DNA of 40,790 nt from Acidimicrobiia bacterium (GTDB lineage: Bacteria; Actinomycetota; Acidimicrobiia; IMCC26256; PALSA-610), in NCBI GenBank assembly GCA_017882905.1, contig JADGOO010000061.1, positions 1 through 40,790 of the forward strand. The letters are read 5' to 3'. The position numbers were made by a program, and so were the translations under genes. This document shows positions 1 to 6,860 of the stretch, piece after piece (position 1 is the first letter of the stretch; each line of letters starts with the position of its first letter). The notes under the pieces were generated by a model that saw only the letters and a list, made by a program, of their open reading frames with translations, made no database searches and had not been told where the DNA came from.

Positions 1-258
1 CACCACTCGGGACGGTCCGCTGATGCGCAGCGTCGCGAACCCGCACTCCACTCGGTGCACGAAGCCGAGCTCGTCGAGCTGGTCGAGGAACGACGACCCG
101 TCGTGCGCGCGCCACGATTCCGGGAGCACGAGCACGTCGGCCCGGCGCAGCTCGTCGGGCAGCACGCCCACCACGTCGAAGGCCGCGCCCCGTTCGACGC
201 CGCGCACGCGCGCCACACCCCAGTGCACGTTCCATTCGCCAACCGTCAGCTCGGTCAC
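1..258 (-). CDS. Endonuclease/exonuclease/phosphatase-like protein, N-terminal part
   Basis: Only the first 86 codons are inside the window; the gene continues past the left edge. The GTG at 258 is the first possible start, because an in-frame TGA lies two codons upstream (262-264). The protein opens with a strand containing EWNVHWG, followed about 35 residues later by ADVLVLPESWR. This pattern, WN-x-H near the N-terminus and D-V-x-x-L-x-E on the next strand, is typical of the EEP (DNase I-like) fold, where the Asn and Glu help bind metal. The gene follows two acyl-CoA dehydrogenase genes on the same strand after 75 bases, so it may be the tail of that operon or independent. The substrate cannot be judged from the fragment. 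A different hydrolase with a similar N-terminus is possible. Confidence 0.5.
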   Translation of the reverse strand, partial: MTELTVGEWNVHWGVARVRGVERGAAFDVVGVLPDELRRADVLVLPESWRAHDGSSFLDQLDELGFVHRVECGFATLRISGPSRVV

Positions 259-333
259 CGCTCAGGCCCGCGTCGAGGTAGCGACCGCAACGGCCGTCTC
301 GTTCGGACGCAGTGCCGGGGCGGGCGACGCGAG

Positions 334-1464
334 CTAGATGCCGATGCGCTGGGCGAGGAGCTCACGGTGGTACGTGGCGTCACCGAGGTAGATCTCAGAG
401 CTCTTGGCGCGCTTGAAGTAGAGGTGCGCGTCGTGCTCCCAGGTGAAGCCGATGCCGCCGTGGATCTGGATGTTCTCCGCGGCGCAGTGGAAGTACGCGT
501 CGGAGATGTACGCCTTCGCCAGCGCGGCCACCACGGGCAGCTCGTCGTTGTCCTCCGCCGCGCACCATGCCGCGTAGTACGCCGCGCTCTTGCCGCTCTC
601 CACCTCGAGCAGCATGTCGGCGCACTTGTGCTTGATCGCCTGGAAAGAACCGATGGGGCGGCCGAACTGCACGCGCACCTTGGCGTACTCCACGCTCATG
701 TCGAGCACGCACTGCGCGCCGCCGATCATCTCGTTGGCAAGCGCCACCGCAGCCTGATCGAGAGTCTTGGAGAACGCCGCGAAGCCCTGGCCCGGCTCAC
801 CGAGCGGCGTGGCCTTCACGCCGGCGAAGTCGAGCTTGGCCTGCTTGCGTGTCTGGTCCATCGTCGCGAGGGGCGTGCGCGTGAGGCCCGCAGCATCGCC
901 GGCAACGGTGAAGAGCGCGATGCCGTCGGTGTTGCTCGTGCCTGCGACTCGGGCGACCACCACGATCAGGTTCGCGGTGTGGCCGTCGATCACGAAGCTC
1001 TTCGTGCCGTCGAGCACCCACTCGCCGCCCTTGTTCGTGGCCTCGAGGGTGATGCCCGCCGCGTCCCACTTGCCGTTGGGCTCGGTGAAGGCGAGGGCCG
1101 CGATCGTCTCACCCGCGGCGATCCCCGGAAGCAGCGCCTTCTTCTCGGCGTCGTTACCGGCGTTGAGGATCGCGTTGGTGGCGAGCACCACAGTGGAGAA
1201 GTACGGCGCGCACAGCAGCACGCGGCCCATCTCCTCGAGCGCGATGCCGAGCTCGACGAACGAGTAACCCTGGCCGCCGTACTCCTCGGGGATCGTGAGG
1301 CTCTGCAGCCCGAGCTGCTCGGCCATCTGCGACCACACGGCCGAGTCGTAGCCCTCGGTGGTCTCCATCAGGCGGCGCACCTCGCTCGAAGGCGACTTCG
1401 CCTCGAGGAACTGCCGGATGATGCGACGAAGCTCTTCCTGCTCGTCGGAGAAGGCGAAGTTCAC
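334..1464 (-). CDS. Acyl-CoA dehydrogenase (short partner, 376 aa)
   Basis: This is an FAD-dependent acyl-CoA dehydrogenase that would oxidise an acyl-CoA to the 2-enoyl-CoA. I start it at GTG 1464 (VNFAFSDEQEELRR), which has AGGGAG six bases upstream; longer frames extend into the neighbouring gene without support. The family order is visible: helical N-domain, middle beta domain with LAFTEPNG and the WVLDGTKSFVIDG segment, then the C-terminal helical domain with VQFGRPIGSFQAIKHKCAD and IQIHGGIGFTWEHDAHLY. The YEGT catalytic-base motif of many family members is not seen; a Glu is present in the TWEHD segment. It lies 29 bases downstream of a second, different acyl-CoA dehydrogenase, an arrangement known for heteromeric FadE pairs of actinobacterial steroid degradation. 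Substrate is unknown. Confidence 0.9.
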   Translation of the reverse strand: MNFAFSDEQEELRRIIRQFLEAKSPSSEVRRLMETTEGYDSAVWSQMAEQLGLQSLTIPEEYGGQGYSFVELGIALEEMGRVLLCAPYFSTVVLATNAILNAGNDAEKKALLPGIAAGETIAALAFTEPNGKWDAAGITLEATNKGGEWVLDGTKSFVIDGHTANLIVVVARVAGTSNTDGIALFTVAGDAAGLTRTPLATMDQTRKQAKLDFAGVKATPLGEPGQGFAAFSKTLDQAAVALANEMIGGAQCVLDMSVEYAKVRVQFGRPIGSFQAIKHKCADMLLEVESGKSAAYYAAWCAAEDNDELPVVAALAKAYISDAYFHCAAENIQIHGGIGFTWEHDAHLYFKRAKSSEIYLGDATYHRELLAQRIGI

Positions 1465-1493
1465 GTGCAGCTCCCTTGAGTCATCGTGTCGTC

Positions 1494-2675
1494 TTATCGG
1501 GGTTCGCGCGGGAGCCCGAGCACCCGCTCGCCGATGATGTTGCGTTGGATCTCGCTGGCGCCCGCGTAGATGGTCTCCGCGCGACTCCCCATGAACGTGA
1601 GGTGCAGCGCGTCGAGCTCGTACGGAGCGTCGTTGCGGATGGTGAGCCCGTCGGTGCCGAGCACCTGCACGGCGGTCTCGCCGAACGCGCGGTGCCACGT
1701 GCTCCAGTAGAGCTTGCCGATGCTGGCTTCGGGGCCGACGGCGCCCGTGCGCGACATCTGCGTCAGCATCCGTTGGCCGTTGTACTGCATGATCTTGACG
1801 CCGACGTAGTGGCCGGCGAGCTTGTTGCGCAGGAGCGGGTCGCGTGCCGCGCCGTTCTTCTGGGCCGCGTCGATCAGGTCTTGCATCTCGCGCTGGAAGG
1901 CGAGCTGGCGAGACAGGAACGCGGTGCCCCGCTCGAACCCGAGGGTGGCCATCGCCACGCTCCAGCCCTCACCGACCGGACCGAGCACGTGGTCGGCCGG
2001 CGTGCGCGCGCCGTCGAAGAACACCTCGTTGAACTCGGCGCTGCCGGTCATCTGGCGCAGCGGGCGAATCTCGATGCCCGGCTGGTGCATGTCGACGAGC
2101 AGGAACGACAAGCCCTTGTGGCCCTGGGATCCCTCAACGGTTCGCGTCACGACGAAGCACCAGTCGGCGCGGTGCGCGAGCGTGGTCCACACCTTCTGGC
2201 CGTTGATCACCCACTCGTCGCCGTCGAGGACCGCGCGGGTCTGCACGTTGGCGAGATCGGAACCGGCGTTGGGCTCGCTGAATCCCTGGCACCACAGCTC
2301 GTCGACCGACTGGATCTTGGGCAGGTAGCGCCGCTTCTGCTCGTCGGTGCCGAACTGGATCAGCGTGGGCGCGAACAAGCCCTCGCCGAAGAACGAGACG
2401 CGCGCCGGCGCGTTGGCCCGCGCGTACTCCTCTTGGAAGATCACCTGCTCGGCGAAGGAGGCCGCGCGACCGCCGTGGTCCTTCGGCCACGACAGGCCCA
2501 CCCAACCGTGCGCGCCGAGCAGCCGCTCCCATTCACGGCGCACGTCCCAGCCGGTCTCGTCGGCCTCGCCGCCCACGCCACCCAACGCGGCGTACTCAGC
2601 CGTGAGGTGGTCGGCCAGCCAGCCGCGCACCTCGGCGCGGAAGGCCGCCTCGGCGGGCGAATCGTGGAAGTCCAT
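1494..2675 (-). CDS. Acyl-CoA dehydrogenase (long partner, 393 aa)
   Basis: Full-length acyl-CoA dehydrogenase starting at ATG 2675 (MDFHDSPAEAAFRAEVR). Visible landmarks are the N-terminal helical domain, LWCQGFSEPNAGSDLANVQT and WVINGQKVWTT in the FAD-binding middle domain, and the C-terminal IYAGASEIQRNIIGERVLGLPR. At the usual catalytic base position (YEGT) this protein has YAGA, so the Glu is missing there. That, together with the adjacent shorter paralogue, fits actinobacterial FadE-type heterotetramers in which the two subunits divide cofactor binding and catalysis. It would be the first gene of the operon; a TACCGT box lies 12 bases upstream. A homomeric enzyme using a Glu elsewhere cannot be excluded. 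Substrate is unknown; short-chain or sterol side-chain acyl-CoA is an inference from the paired layout. Confidence 0.9.
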   Translation of the reverse strand: MDFHDSPAEAAFRAEVRGWLADHLTAEYAALGGVGGEADETGWDVRREWERLLGAHGWVGLSWPKDHGGRAASFAEQVIFQEEYARANAPARVSFFGEGLFAPTLIQFGTDEQKRRYLPKIQSVDELWCQGFSEPNAGSDLANVQTRAVLDGDEWVINGQKVWTTLAHRADWCFVVTRTVEGSQGHKGLSFLLVDMHQPGIEIRPLRQMTGSAEFNEVFFDGARTPADHVLGPVGEGWSVAMATLGFERGTAFLSRQLAFQREMQDLIDAAQKNGAARDPLLRNKLAGHYVGVKIMQYNGQRMLTQMSRTGAVGPEASIGKLYWSTWHRAFGETAVQVLGTDGLTIRNDAPYELDALHLTFMGSRAETIYAGASEIQRNIIGERVLGLPREPR

Positions 2676-2687
2676 GTGAGGCGCGCG

Positions 2688-2693
2688 ACGGTA
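2688..2693 (-). promoter_or_regulatory. Candidate -10 box for the acyl-CoA dehydrogenase operon
   Basis: TACCGT on the minus strand matches the actinobacterial TANNNT -10 pattern and ends 12 bases before ATG 2675. No convincing -35 box was seen. The same hexamer occurs at the two bidirectional promoters in this window. Confidence 0.4.
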
Positions 2694-2735
2694 CTTGACC
2701 GCTCGGTCCAGTCGCCAAAAAGGGCCGTGGGCGGG

Positions 2736-3314
2736 TCAGCTTGGCGTCGCGAAGCGCCGCCCCACAGCGCCCCCCAGCAGACGCTCCACGATCGGGGTGA
2801 CCCACCGGTCGGCGAGCGGCGCTCCGGCGATGACGACGGCGGCGCCGAACAGCAGCCCGGCCGCGGCGTCGCCGGGGTAGTGGGCGCCGACGTACACGCG
2901 CGTGAACGCCATCGCCAGGGCGCACGCGATGGCGACAATGCCGATCCGGCGCACGGCCAAGAACAGGCCGATGGCGACCGCGGCGGCCACGATCGAGTGG
3001 TCCGACATGAAGCTCGGATCGGTGGTCTTGTCGACCAGGACCAGGGCGCGGGGATGCGTCGCGTACGGACGGGCCCGGTCCACGAGGCTCGCGATCGGCT
3101 GGTTCAGCCCAAGCGCGATCAGCGCGCCGCCTGCAGCCCACACGGTGCGGGTGAGCACCCGGGCATCGGATCGGCGCAGGGCGAGCAGGCCCGCGATCGC
3201 GATCAAGACGGCGAACACGCCGACGCCGTAGTTGGCGTAGGCCTTGAAGAGGGGGTGCGCCCAATGCGTGTGCACGGAGAGGCGATTCACGGTGCGGAAC
3301 AACGACCAATCCAT
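2736..3314 (-). CDS. PAP2-family membrane phosphatase (192 aa)
   Basis: Type 2 phosphatidic acid phosphatase-like membrane protein, likely acting on a lipid phosphate or polyprenyl pyrophosphate at the outer face of the membrane. I choose ATG 3314 (MDWSLFRTVNRLS) because the upstream extension is unlike a protein and a TATCGT box lies nine bases upstream. Hydrophobic segments surround the three family motifs: SLVDRARPYATHP (motif 1), MSDHSIVAAAVAIG (motif 2, where PSGH is usual) and TRVYVGAHYPGD (motif 3 with the catalytic His). The conserved Lys seven residues before RP in motif 1 is Ala here, and the PSGH motif reads MSDH, a variation I associate with actinobacterial members. The substrate cannot be assigned. 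Confidence 0.85.
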   Translation of the reverse strand: MDWSLFRTVNRLSVHTHWAHPLFKAYANYGVGVFAVLIAIAGLLALRRSDARVLTRTVWAAGGALIALGLNQPIASLVDRARPYATHPRALVLVDKTTDPSFMSDHSIVAAAVAIGLFLAVRRIGIVAIACALAMAFTRVYVGAHYPGDAAAGLLFGAAVVIAGAPLADRWVTPIVERLLGGAVGRRFATPS

Positions 3315-3405
3315 TGGGCGGCCACGATAGAAGGCCGTCCGCCCGCGTCGCGCCACAGGACCGTGCTCGGGTGACGAAGGCCATACGCCGCGCGACAATG
3401 CTCAA

Positions 3406-4020
3406 GTGACTGCACCGCGACCCGCCCATCACGAGACCGCGACCTTGCGGGTCGACAAGGTGGTGGTGGGTCCGTACGAGAACAACGCCTACGTGGTGCG
3501 CTGCAAGCGGACCGGCGAGGCGGTGCTGATCGACGCCGCGAACGAGCACGAGCTGCTCATCCCGCTGTGCAGGTCGTTGGGCGTGCGGCGTGTCCTCACC
3601 ACCCACGGCCACTTCGATCACATCCAGGCCGTGACCGCCGCGCGGGACGCCGGACTCGACGTGGGCGTCGCGGCCGAGGACGCGGCGATGCTTCCGGCCT
3701 ACGACTTCGTCATCGCCGACGGCGATGTGTACGAGGTCGGCGATCTTCGCCTACGCACGATCCACAACCCGGGCCATACGCCGGGCTCAGTGTCGTTCGA
3801 GCTCGAGGGCACCCCGCTGCTGTTCACGGGCGACACGTTGTTCCCCGGCGGTCCGGGCACCACCAAGGCCGGCGGCGACTTCCCGACGATCATCGAGTCG
3901 ATCGAGTCGCGGCTGTTGACGCTGCCACCCGACACGATCGTCCTGCCCGGCCACGGCCTCGACACCACGATCGCCACGGAGCGGCCGCACCTGCAGGAGT
4001 GGATCGACCGCGGCTGGTGA
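3406..4020 (+). CDS. Metallo-beta-lactamase-fold hydrolase (GloB/ETHE1-like)
   Basis: A 204-residue metallo-beta-lactamase-fold enzyme. The metal ligands are clear: THGHFDH (H67, H69, D71, H72), NPGHTPG, FTGDTLF and LPGHG. The length and the GHTPGS and GDTLF signatures fit the glyoxalase II/ETHE1 group, which hydrolyses thioesters or oxidises persulfides. The start is GTG 3406, six bases after GACAAT, which resembles a -10 box and suggests a leaderless message; no Shine-Dalgarno is present. It converges with a rhodanese gene that ends three bases away on the other strand. Rhodanese and ETHE1-like enzymes cooperate in persulfide metabolism in other bacteria, but the genes here are not co-transcribed, so that link is weak. 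Confidence 0.88.
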   Translation: MTAPRPAHHETATLRVDKVVVGPYENNAYVVRCKRTGEAVLIDAANEHELLIPLCRSLGVRRVLTTHGHFDHIQAVTAARDAGLDVGVAAEDAAMLPAYDFVIADGDVYEVGDLRLRTIHNPGHTPGSVSFELEGTPLLFTGDTLFPGGPGTTKAGGDFPTIIESIESRLLTLPPDTIVLPGHGLDTTIATERPHLQEWIDRGW

Positions 4021-4023
4021 GCC

Positions 4024-4404
4024 TCAGTCGAGGGGTTGGACCGGCAGTCCGGCAGCGGCCCAGGCTTCGAAGCCACCGATCACGTCGGTCACGTCGGTGA
4101 GCCCGCAGTCGAGCAGCGTGGCAACCGCGAGGCTCGTCGCGTAGCCCTCCTGACAGCAGAGCACGACCGGTGGTGACCGGCGCGCTGCGTCAACGGCGAA
4201 CTCGCTCGTGGGATCGAGGCGCCATTCGAGGACGTTGCGCGGGATGACGATCGCCCCGGGGATCGTGCCGAACTGCCGGCGTTGCTCGATGGGCCGGATG
4301 TCGACGAGGAGCGCACCGGCATCGTGCGCGGCCCGAGCCGCTACCGGCGCGATGCGCCGGTAGCGGCTCCGAGCGGCGACGAGCAGGTCGTCGATGCGCG
4401 CCAT
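4024..4404 (-). CDS. Single-domain rhodanese-like protein (126 aa)
   Basis: One rhodanese domain covering nearly the whole protein. The active loop reads CCQEGYATS, giving the catalytic Cys of the CxxGxxS-type loop, and the family landmarks LVDIRP and GGFEAWAAAGLPV are present. It would carry a persulfide on the Cys and transfer sulfane sulfur; the acceptor is unknown. It starts at ATG 4404, nine bases after the stop of the osmoprotectant-binding protein gene, so it is probably the last gene of the transporter operon. A perfect 16-bp inverted repeat with a 3-base loop lies inside its codons 12-23 and may limit its expression relative to the upstream gene. Confidence 0.88.
   Translation of the reverse strand: MARIDDLLVAARSRYRRIAPVAARAAHDAGALLVDIRPIEQRRQFGTIPGAIVIPRNVLEWRLDPTSEFAVDAARRSPPVVLCCQEGYATSLAVATLLDCGLTDVTDVIGGFEAWAAAGLPVQPLD
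4335..4369. repeat. Perfect 16-bp inverted repeat inside the rhodanese gene
   Basis: GAGCCGCTACCGGCGC (4335-4350), a GAT spacer, then its exact reverse complement (4354-4369). In RNA this is a 16-bp GC-rich stem with a 3-nt loop, starting about 45 nt after the binding-protein stop codon. There is no U-run, so it is not a textbook intrinsic terminator. Confidence 0.9.
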
Positions 4405-4413
4405 CGCGTGGGG

Positions 4414-5370
4414 TCAGGCGAGCCCGTTGGCAGCCAGGAAGGCCTTGGCGACAGCCGACGGGTCCTGCTTGTCGTTGAAGATCCTCAGCGCCATCTCGTT
4501 GTACGCCGCAGTCGTGAGCTTGGCGTTCACGGCGGTGATCACTGCTTCGAGATTCGGGCTGTCGACCTTGGTGTTCCACACGGCGATCGCGTCGTCGGCC
4601 GGCTGCAGCCCCTGGTCGTCGGTGAGCAGCACGAAGTCGGAGTCGATGACGCTGCTTCCCGTGAAGAGGAGACCCACGTCGATGTCACCCTTCTTCAACG
4701 CGTCGTGGGTGATCGGACCGCCGGGGTCAAGCTTCTTCACCTGCTTGAAGTGGAAGCCGTAGAGCTGCTGCTCGGTGGTGCCGAGGCAGAGCGGTCGTTG
4801 CTCGCACTCGGGCGGCCCGCCGAAAACGAGCTTGCTCGCAACGGCCTTCAGGTCGGCCATCGTGGTGAGGTTGTACCTCGCGGCCGTGGCCTTGGTGACG
4901 TAGAAGCCGTTCACGTCGAGTGCGGTCGACGGCGACGACGCCTTCACGTTGTCGGCGGCAACCTTGGTCTGCAGCGCCGAGTTGACGGCGGCCGGGTCAC
5001 CGCTCGGGGTGCCCTTGAGGTACGTGAGCAACGTGCCCTGGTACTCGCCGTAGAGGTCGATCGTGCCGCTCTTCAGCGCCGGATACGTCTGTTCGGTCGG
5101 GCCGTTGTTCGTGTAGCTGACCTTGAAGCCCTTGGCGGCCAGTGCCTGACCGTAGAGCTGCGAGAGCAGCTGCGCGCCGCCGAAGTCCTTTTGGCCGACG
5201 ACGATCTTGGTGTCGGCGTTGTTGCCTGCGGTGGTGCTCGCGCCGCCGGCGGCGGTGGTGGGCGTGGCCTTGGTTCCTGTGCTGCCGCACGCGGCGGCGA
5301 CGAGACCCAGCGCGACGAACATCGCGCCGAGCGCGAGGCCCCGGTATCGCTGTCGTGGGTTCCGGCGCAT
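4414..5370 (-). CDS. Osmoprotectant/quaternary-amine ABC transporter substrate-binding lipoprotein
   Basis: A 318-residue binding protein of the OpuAC/ProX/OsmF type, which captures glycine betaine, choline or related compounds outside the membrane. ATG 5370 is chosen because AAGGAG lies upstream and the product then begins with an Arg-rich n-region, a hydrophobic stretch and a lipobox-like VAAACGS. A Thr/Ala-rich linker follows, then the domain beginning KIVVGQKDFGGAQLLSQLYG. DLYGEYQGTLLTYL and GPPECEQRPLCLG (with the paired cysteines) are family signatures. It is third in a minus-strand operon after two permeases (40-base gap) and before the rhodanese. The exact ligand cannot be read; aromatic-cage residues would need alignment. 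Confidence 0.9.
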   Translation of the reverse strand: MRRNPRQRYRGLALGAMFVALGLVAAACGSTGTKATPTTAAGGASTTAGNNADTKIVVGQKDFGGAQLLSQLYGQALAAKGFKVSYTNNGPTEQTYPALKSGTIDLYGEYQGTLLTYLKGTPSGDPAAVNSALQTKVAADNVKASSPSTALDVNGFYVTKATAARYNLTTMADLKAVASKLVFGGPPECEQRPLCLGTTEQQLYGFHFKQVKKLDPGGPITHDALKKGDIDVGLLFTGSSVIDSDFVLLTDDQGLQPADDAIAVWNTKVDSPNLEAVITAVNAKLTTAAYNEMALRIFNDKQDPSAVAKAFLAANGLA

Positions 5371-5410
5371 GAGATTGCTCCTTGCGATGCTGGTGTAGGT
5401 CGGCCGAACC

Positions 5411-6148
5411 CTAGGCGGCTGGTTGGGCGCGGACCCGGCGCGTGCGCCCTCCGGCGCGGAGTCCGGGCGAGACGACGGCGCGCTGCACGAGCGCGAGGAC
5501 GCTGTCGGCGAACACCGCAAGAAGTCCTACGAGCACGGCACCGCCGAACACGGCAACGTTGTCGCCGATCTTCAGACCTATGTAGATCGGCGTCGCGAGG
5601 GTGTCGTAGCCCGTGAACGACGCCAGCGTGGCCGTGGCGACGATGCCGACCATCGCGGTGCGAACGCCTGTGAGGATGAGGGGCAGCGCCACCGGGATCT
5701 CGACCCGGCGCAGGATGTCGCCCTCCGACAAGCCCATGCCGCGCGCGGCGTCGACGAGCTCGTCACCTGCGTCACGCACGCCCACGTACGTGTTCGTCAG
5801 CATGGGCGGGATGCCGAGCAGCACGAGCGGCAAGAACGCCGAGAAGGAGCCCGTCCAACCGAAACCGGTCGGATTGGAGATCCCGAACACCTGCACGCCG
5901 AGCACGAGCAGCGCATACACGGGGATCGCGCGGCCGACGTTGGCGACGTTGATGGCGACGACACCGCCCACGCGTCGGTGCCCGAGCCACGCGCCGAGGG
6001 GCACCGAGCAGAGGAACGCGACGAGCAAGGATGCGACCGAGACGCGTACGTGGTTGGCAAGCAGATGCGGCACGCCGTCTCCACCGTGCCATTGGTCGCT
6101 CGCAGTCAGCCAATGCCAGACGTTGACGAGGAAGTGCACGAAGTGCAT
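5411..6148 (-). CDS. Osmoprotectant ABC transporter permease (second, 245 aa)
   Basis: Inner-membrane permease of the OpuCB/OpuCD (ProW-like) family with about five or six hydrophobic segments. The cytoplasmic EAA-type coupling loop is seen as LVDAARGMGLSEGDILRRVEIPVALPLILTG (about residues 140-170), where the ATPase docks. ATG 6148 (MHFVHFLVNVWHWL) is chosen; a longer start would add an Arg-rich stretch overlapping the upstream permease. It begins 11 bases after that permease, so the two are probably translated from one message and form a heterodimeric channel. The membrane order VSVASLLVAFLCSVPLGAWLGHR is typical of the first core segment. Confidence 0.9.
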   Translation of the reverse strand: MHFVHFLVNVWHWLTASDQWHGGDGVPHLLANHVRVSVASLLVAFLCSVPLGAWLGHRRVGGVVAINVANVGRAIPVYALLVLGVQVFGISNPTGFGWTGSFSAFLPLVLLGIPPMLTNTYVGVRDAGDELVDAARGMGLSEGDILRRVEIPVALPLILTGVRTAMVGIVATATLASFTGYDTLATPIYIGLKIGDNVAVFGGAVLVGLLAVFADSVLALVQRAVVSPGLRAGGRTRRVRAQPAA

Positions 6149-6159
6149 GCGGCGTCGCC

Positions 6160-6834
6160 TCAGCGCGCCGCGCGGCGCCACGGTGTGACCGCGCGCTCCA
6201 CACCGACGAGAAGGAGATCGGCAGCCACGGCGAGCGCGACCGACAAGACGATGCCGACCACGAGCGGCGTGCGGAAGTCACGCTGATAGCCGTCTTGGAT
6301 GAAGCGACCGAGACCGCCTTGATCGACGATGAAGGTGACGGTCACGAGCCCGATCGTCGACACGGTCGCGAGCCGAACACCGGCGACGATCGCCGGGAGC
6401 GCGAGCGGGAGCTCCACACGGAGCAGCCGTCGCATCTTCGTGTAGCCCATGCCGTCGGCCGCGTCGAGCACGTCGGGGGGTACGCCGCGCAAGCCTTCCA
6501 ATGCATTGCGCACGAGGATCACGAGGCTGTACATCGTGAGCGCGATGACGGCGGGCCGTTCACCGAGCCCGGTGATGGGAAGCAGCAGGCCGAGCAGCGC
6601 AACCGAAGGGATCGTGTACATCGCGCTCACGATCGGCACGACCACCGCCGCGACCACTCGGCGGCGGGCGGCCATCACCGCCAACGGGAGCGCGATCACC
6701 GATCCCCACGCGACCGAGAGCCCCGTGAGCACCATGTGCTCTTTGAGGTTCGCGTAGATCTCGTGCTGATGATCGGGGATCCAAGCCCACCAGATCCACG
6801 AGTTGGCGTCGTTCGCCAGCACGGACACGGCCAA
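6160..6834 (-). CDS. Osmoprotectant ABC transporter permease (first, 224 aa)
   Basis: Partner permease of the same family, first gene of the minus-strand importer operon. The coupling loop reads DVLDAADGMGYTKMRRLLRVELPLALPAIVAG, and TIGLVTVTFIVDQGGLGRFIQDG is a typical OpuCB-type segment. The start is unusual: frame and promoter point to TTG 6834, eight bases after a TACCAT box with no Shine-Dalgarno; GTG 6828 is the alternative. Its start is only 26 bases from that of the divergent ATPase gene, so the whole importer is driven from one short shared promoter. Confidence 0.88.
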   Translation of the reverse strand: MAVSVLANDANSWIWWAWIPDHQHEIYANLKEHMVLTGLSVAWGSVIALPLAVMAARRRVVAAVVVPIVSAMYTIPSVALLGLLLPITGLGERPAVIALTMYSLVILVRNALEGLRGVPPDVLDAADGMGYTKMRRLLRVELPLALPAIVAGVRLATVSTIGLVTVTFIVDQGGLGRFIQDGYQRDFRTPLVVGIVLSVALAVAADLLLVGVERAVTPWRRAAR

Positions 6835-6842
6835 GGTCTGCG

Positions 6843-6852
6843 ATGGTACCGT
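6843..6852. promoter_or_regulatory. Symmetric bidirectional leaderless promoter (ABC importer)
   Basis: ATGGTACCGT holds two overlapping -10 boxes: TACCGT on plus (6847-6852) and TACCAT on minus (6848-6843), sharing the TA at 6847-6848. Each box lies exactly eight bases before a start codon, GTG 6861 on plus and TTG 6834 on minus. No Shine-Dalgarno is seen on either side. Confidence 0.65.
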
Positions 6853-6860
6853 CGCCGGCG

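Noticed and set aside
55-1479. 474-residue plus-strand frame opposite the first acyl-CoA dehydrogenase, and similar long antisense frames such as 4282-5616 and 23676-26372
   Set aside because: They lie opposite clear protein families, are rich in Arg/His/Asp/Glu of antisense GC-rich codons, and show no domain.
2596-3621. 341-residue minus-strand frame across the PAP2 gene
   Set aside because: It overlaps PAP2 in another frame and the start of two other genes; composition is Arg/Gly/His-rich with no motif.
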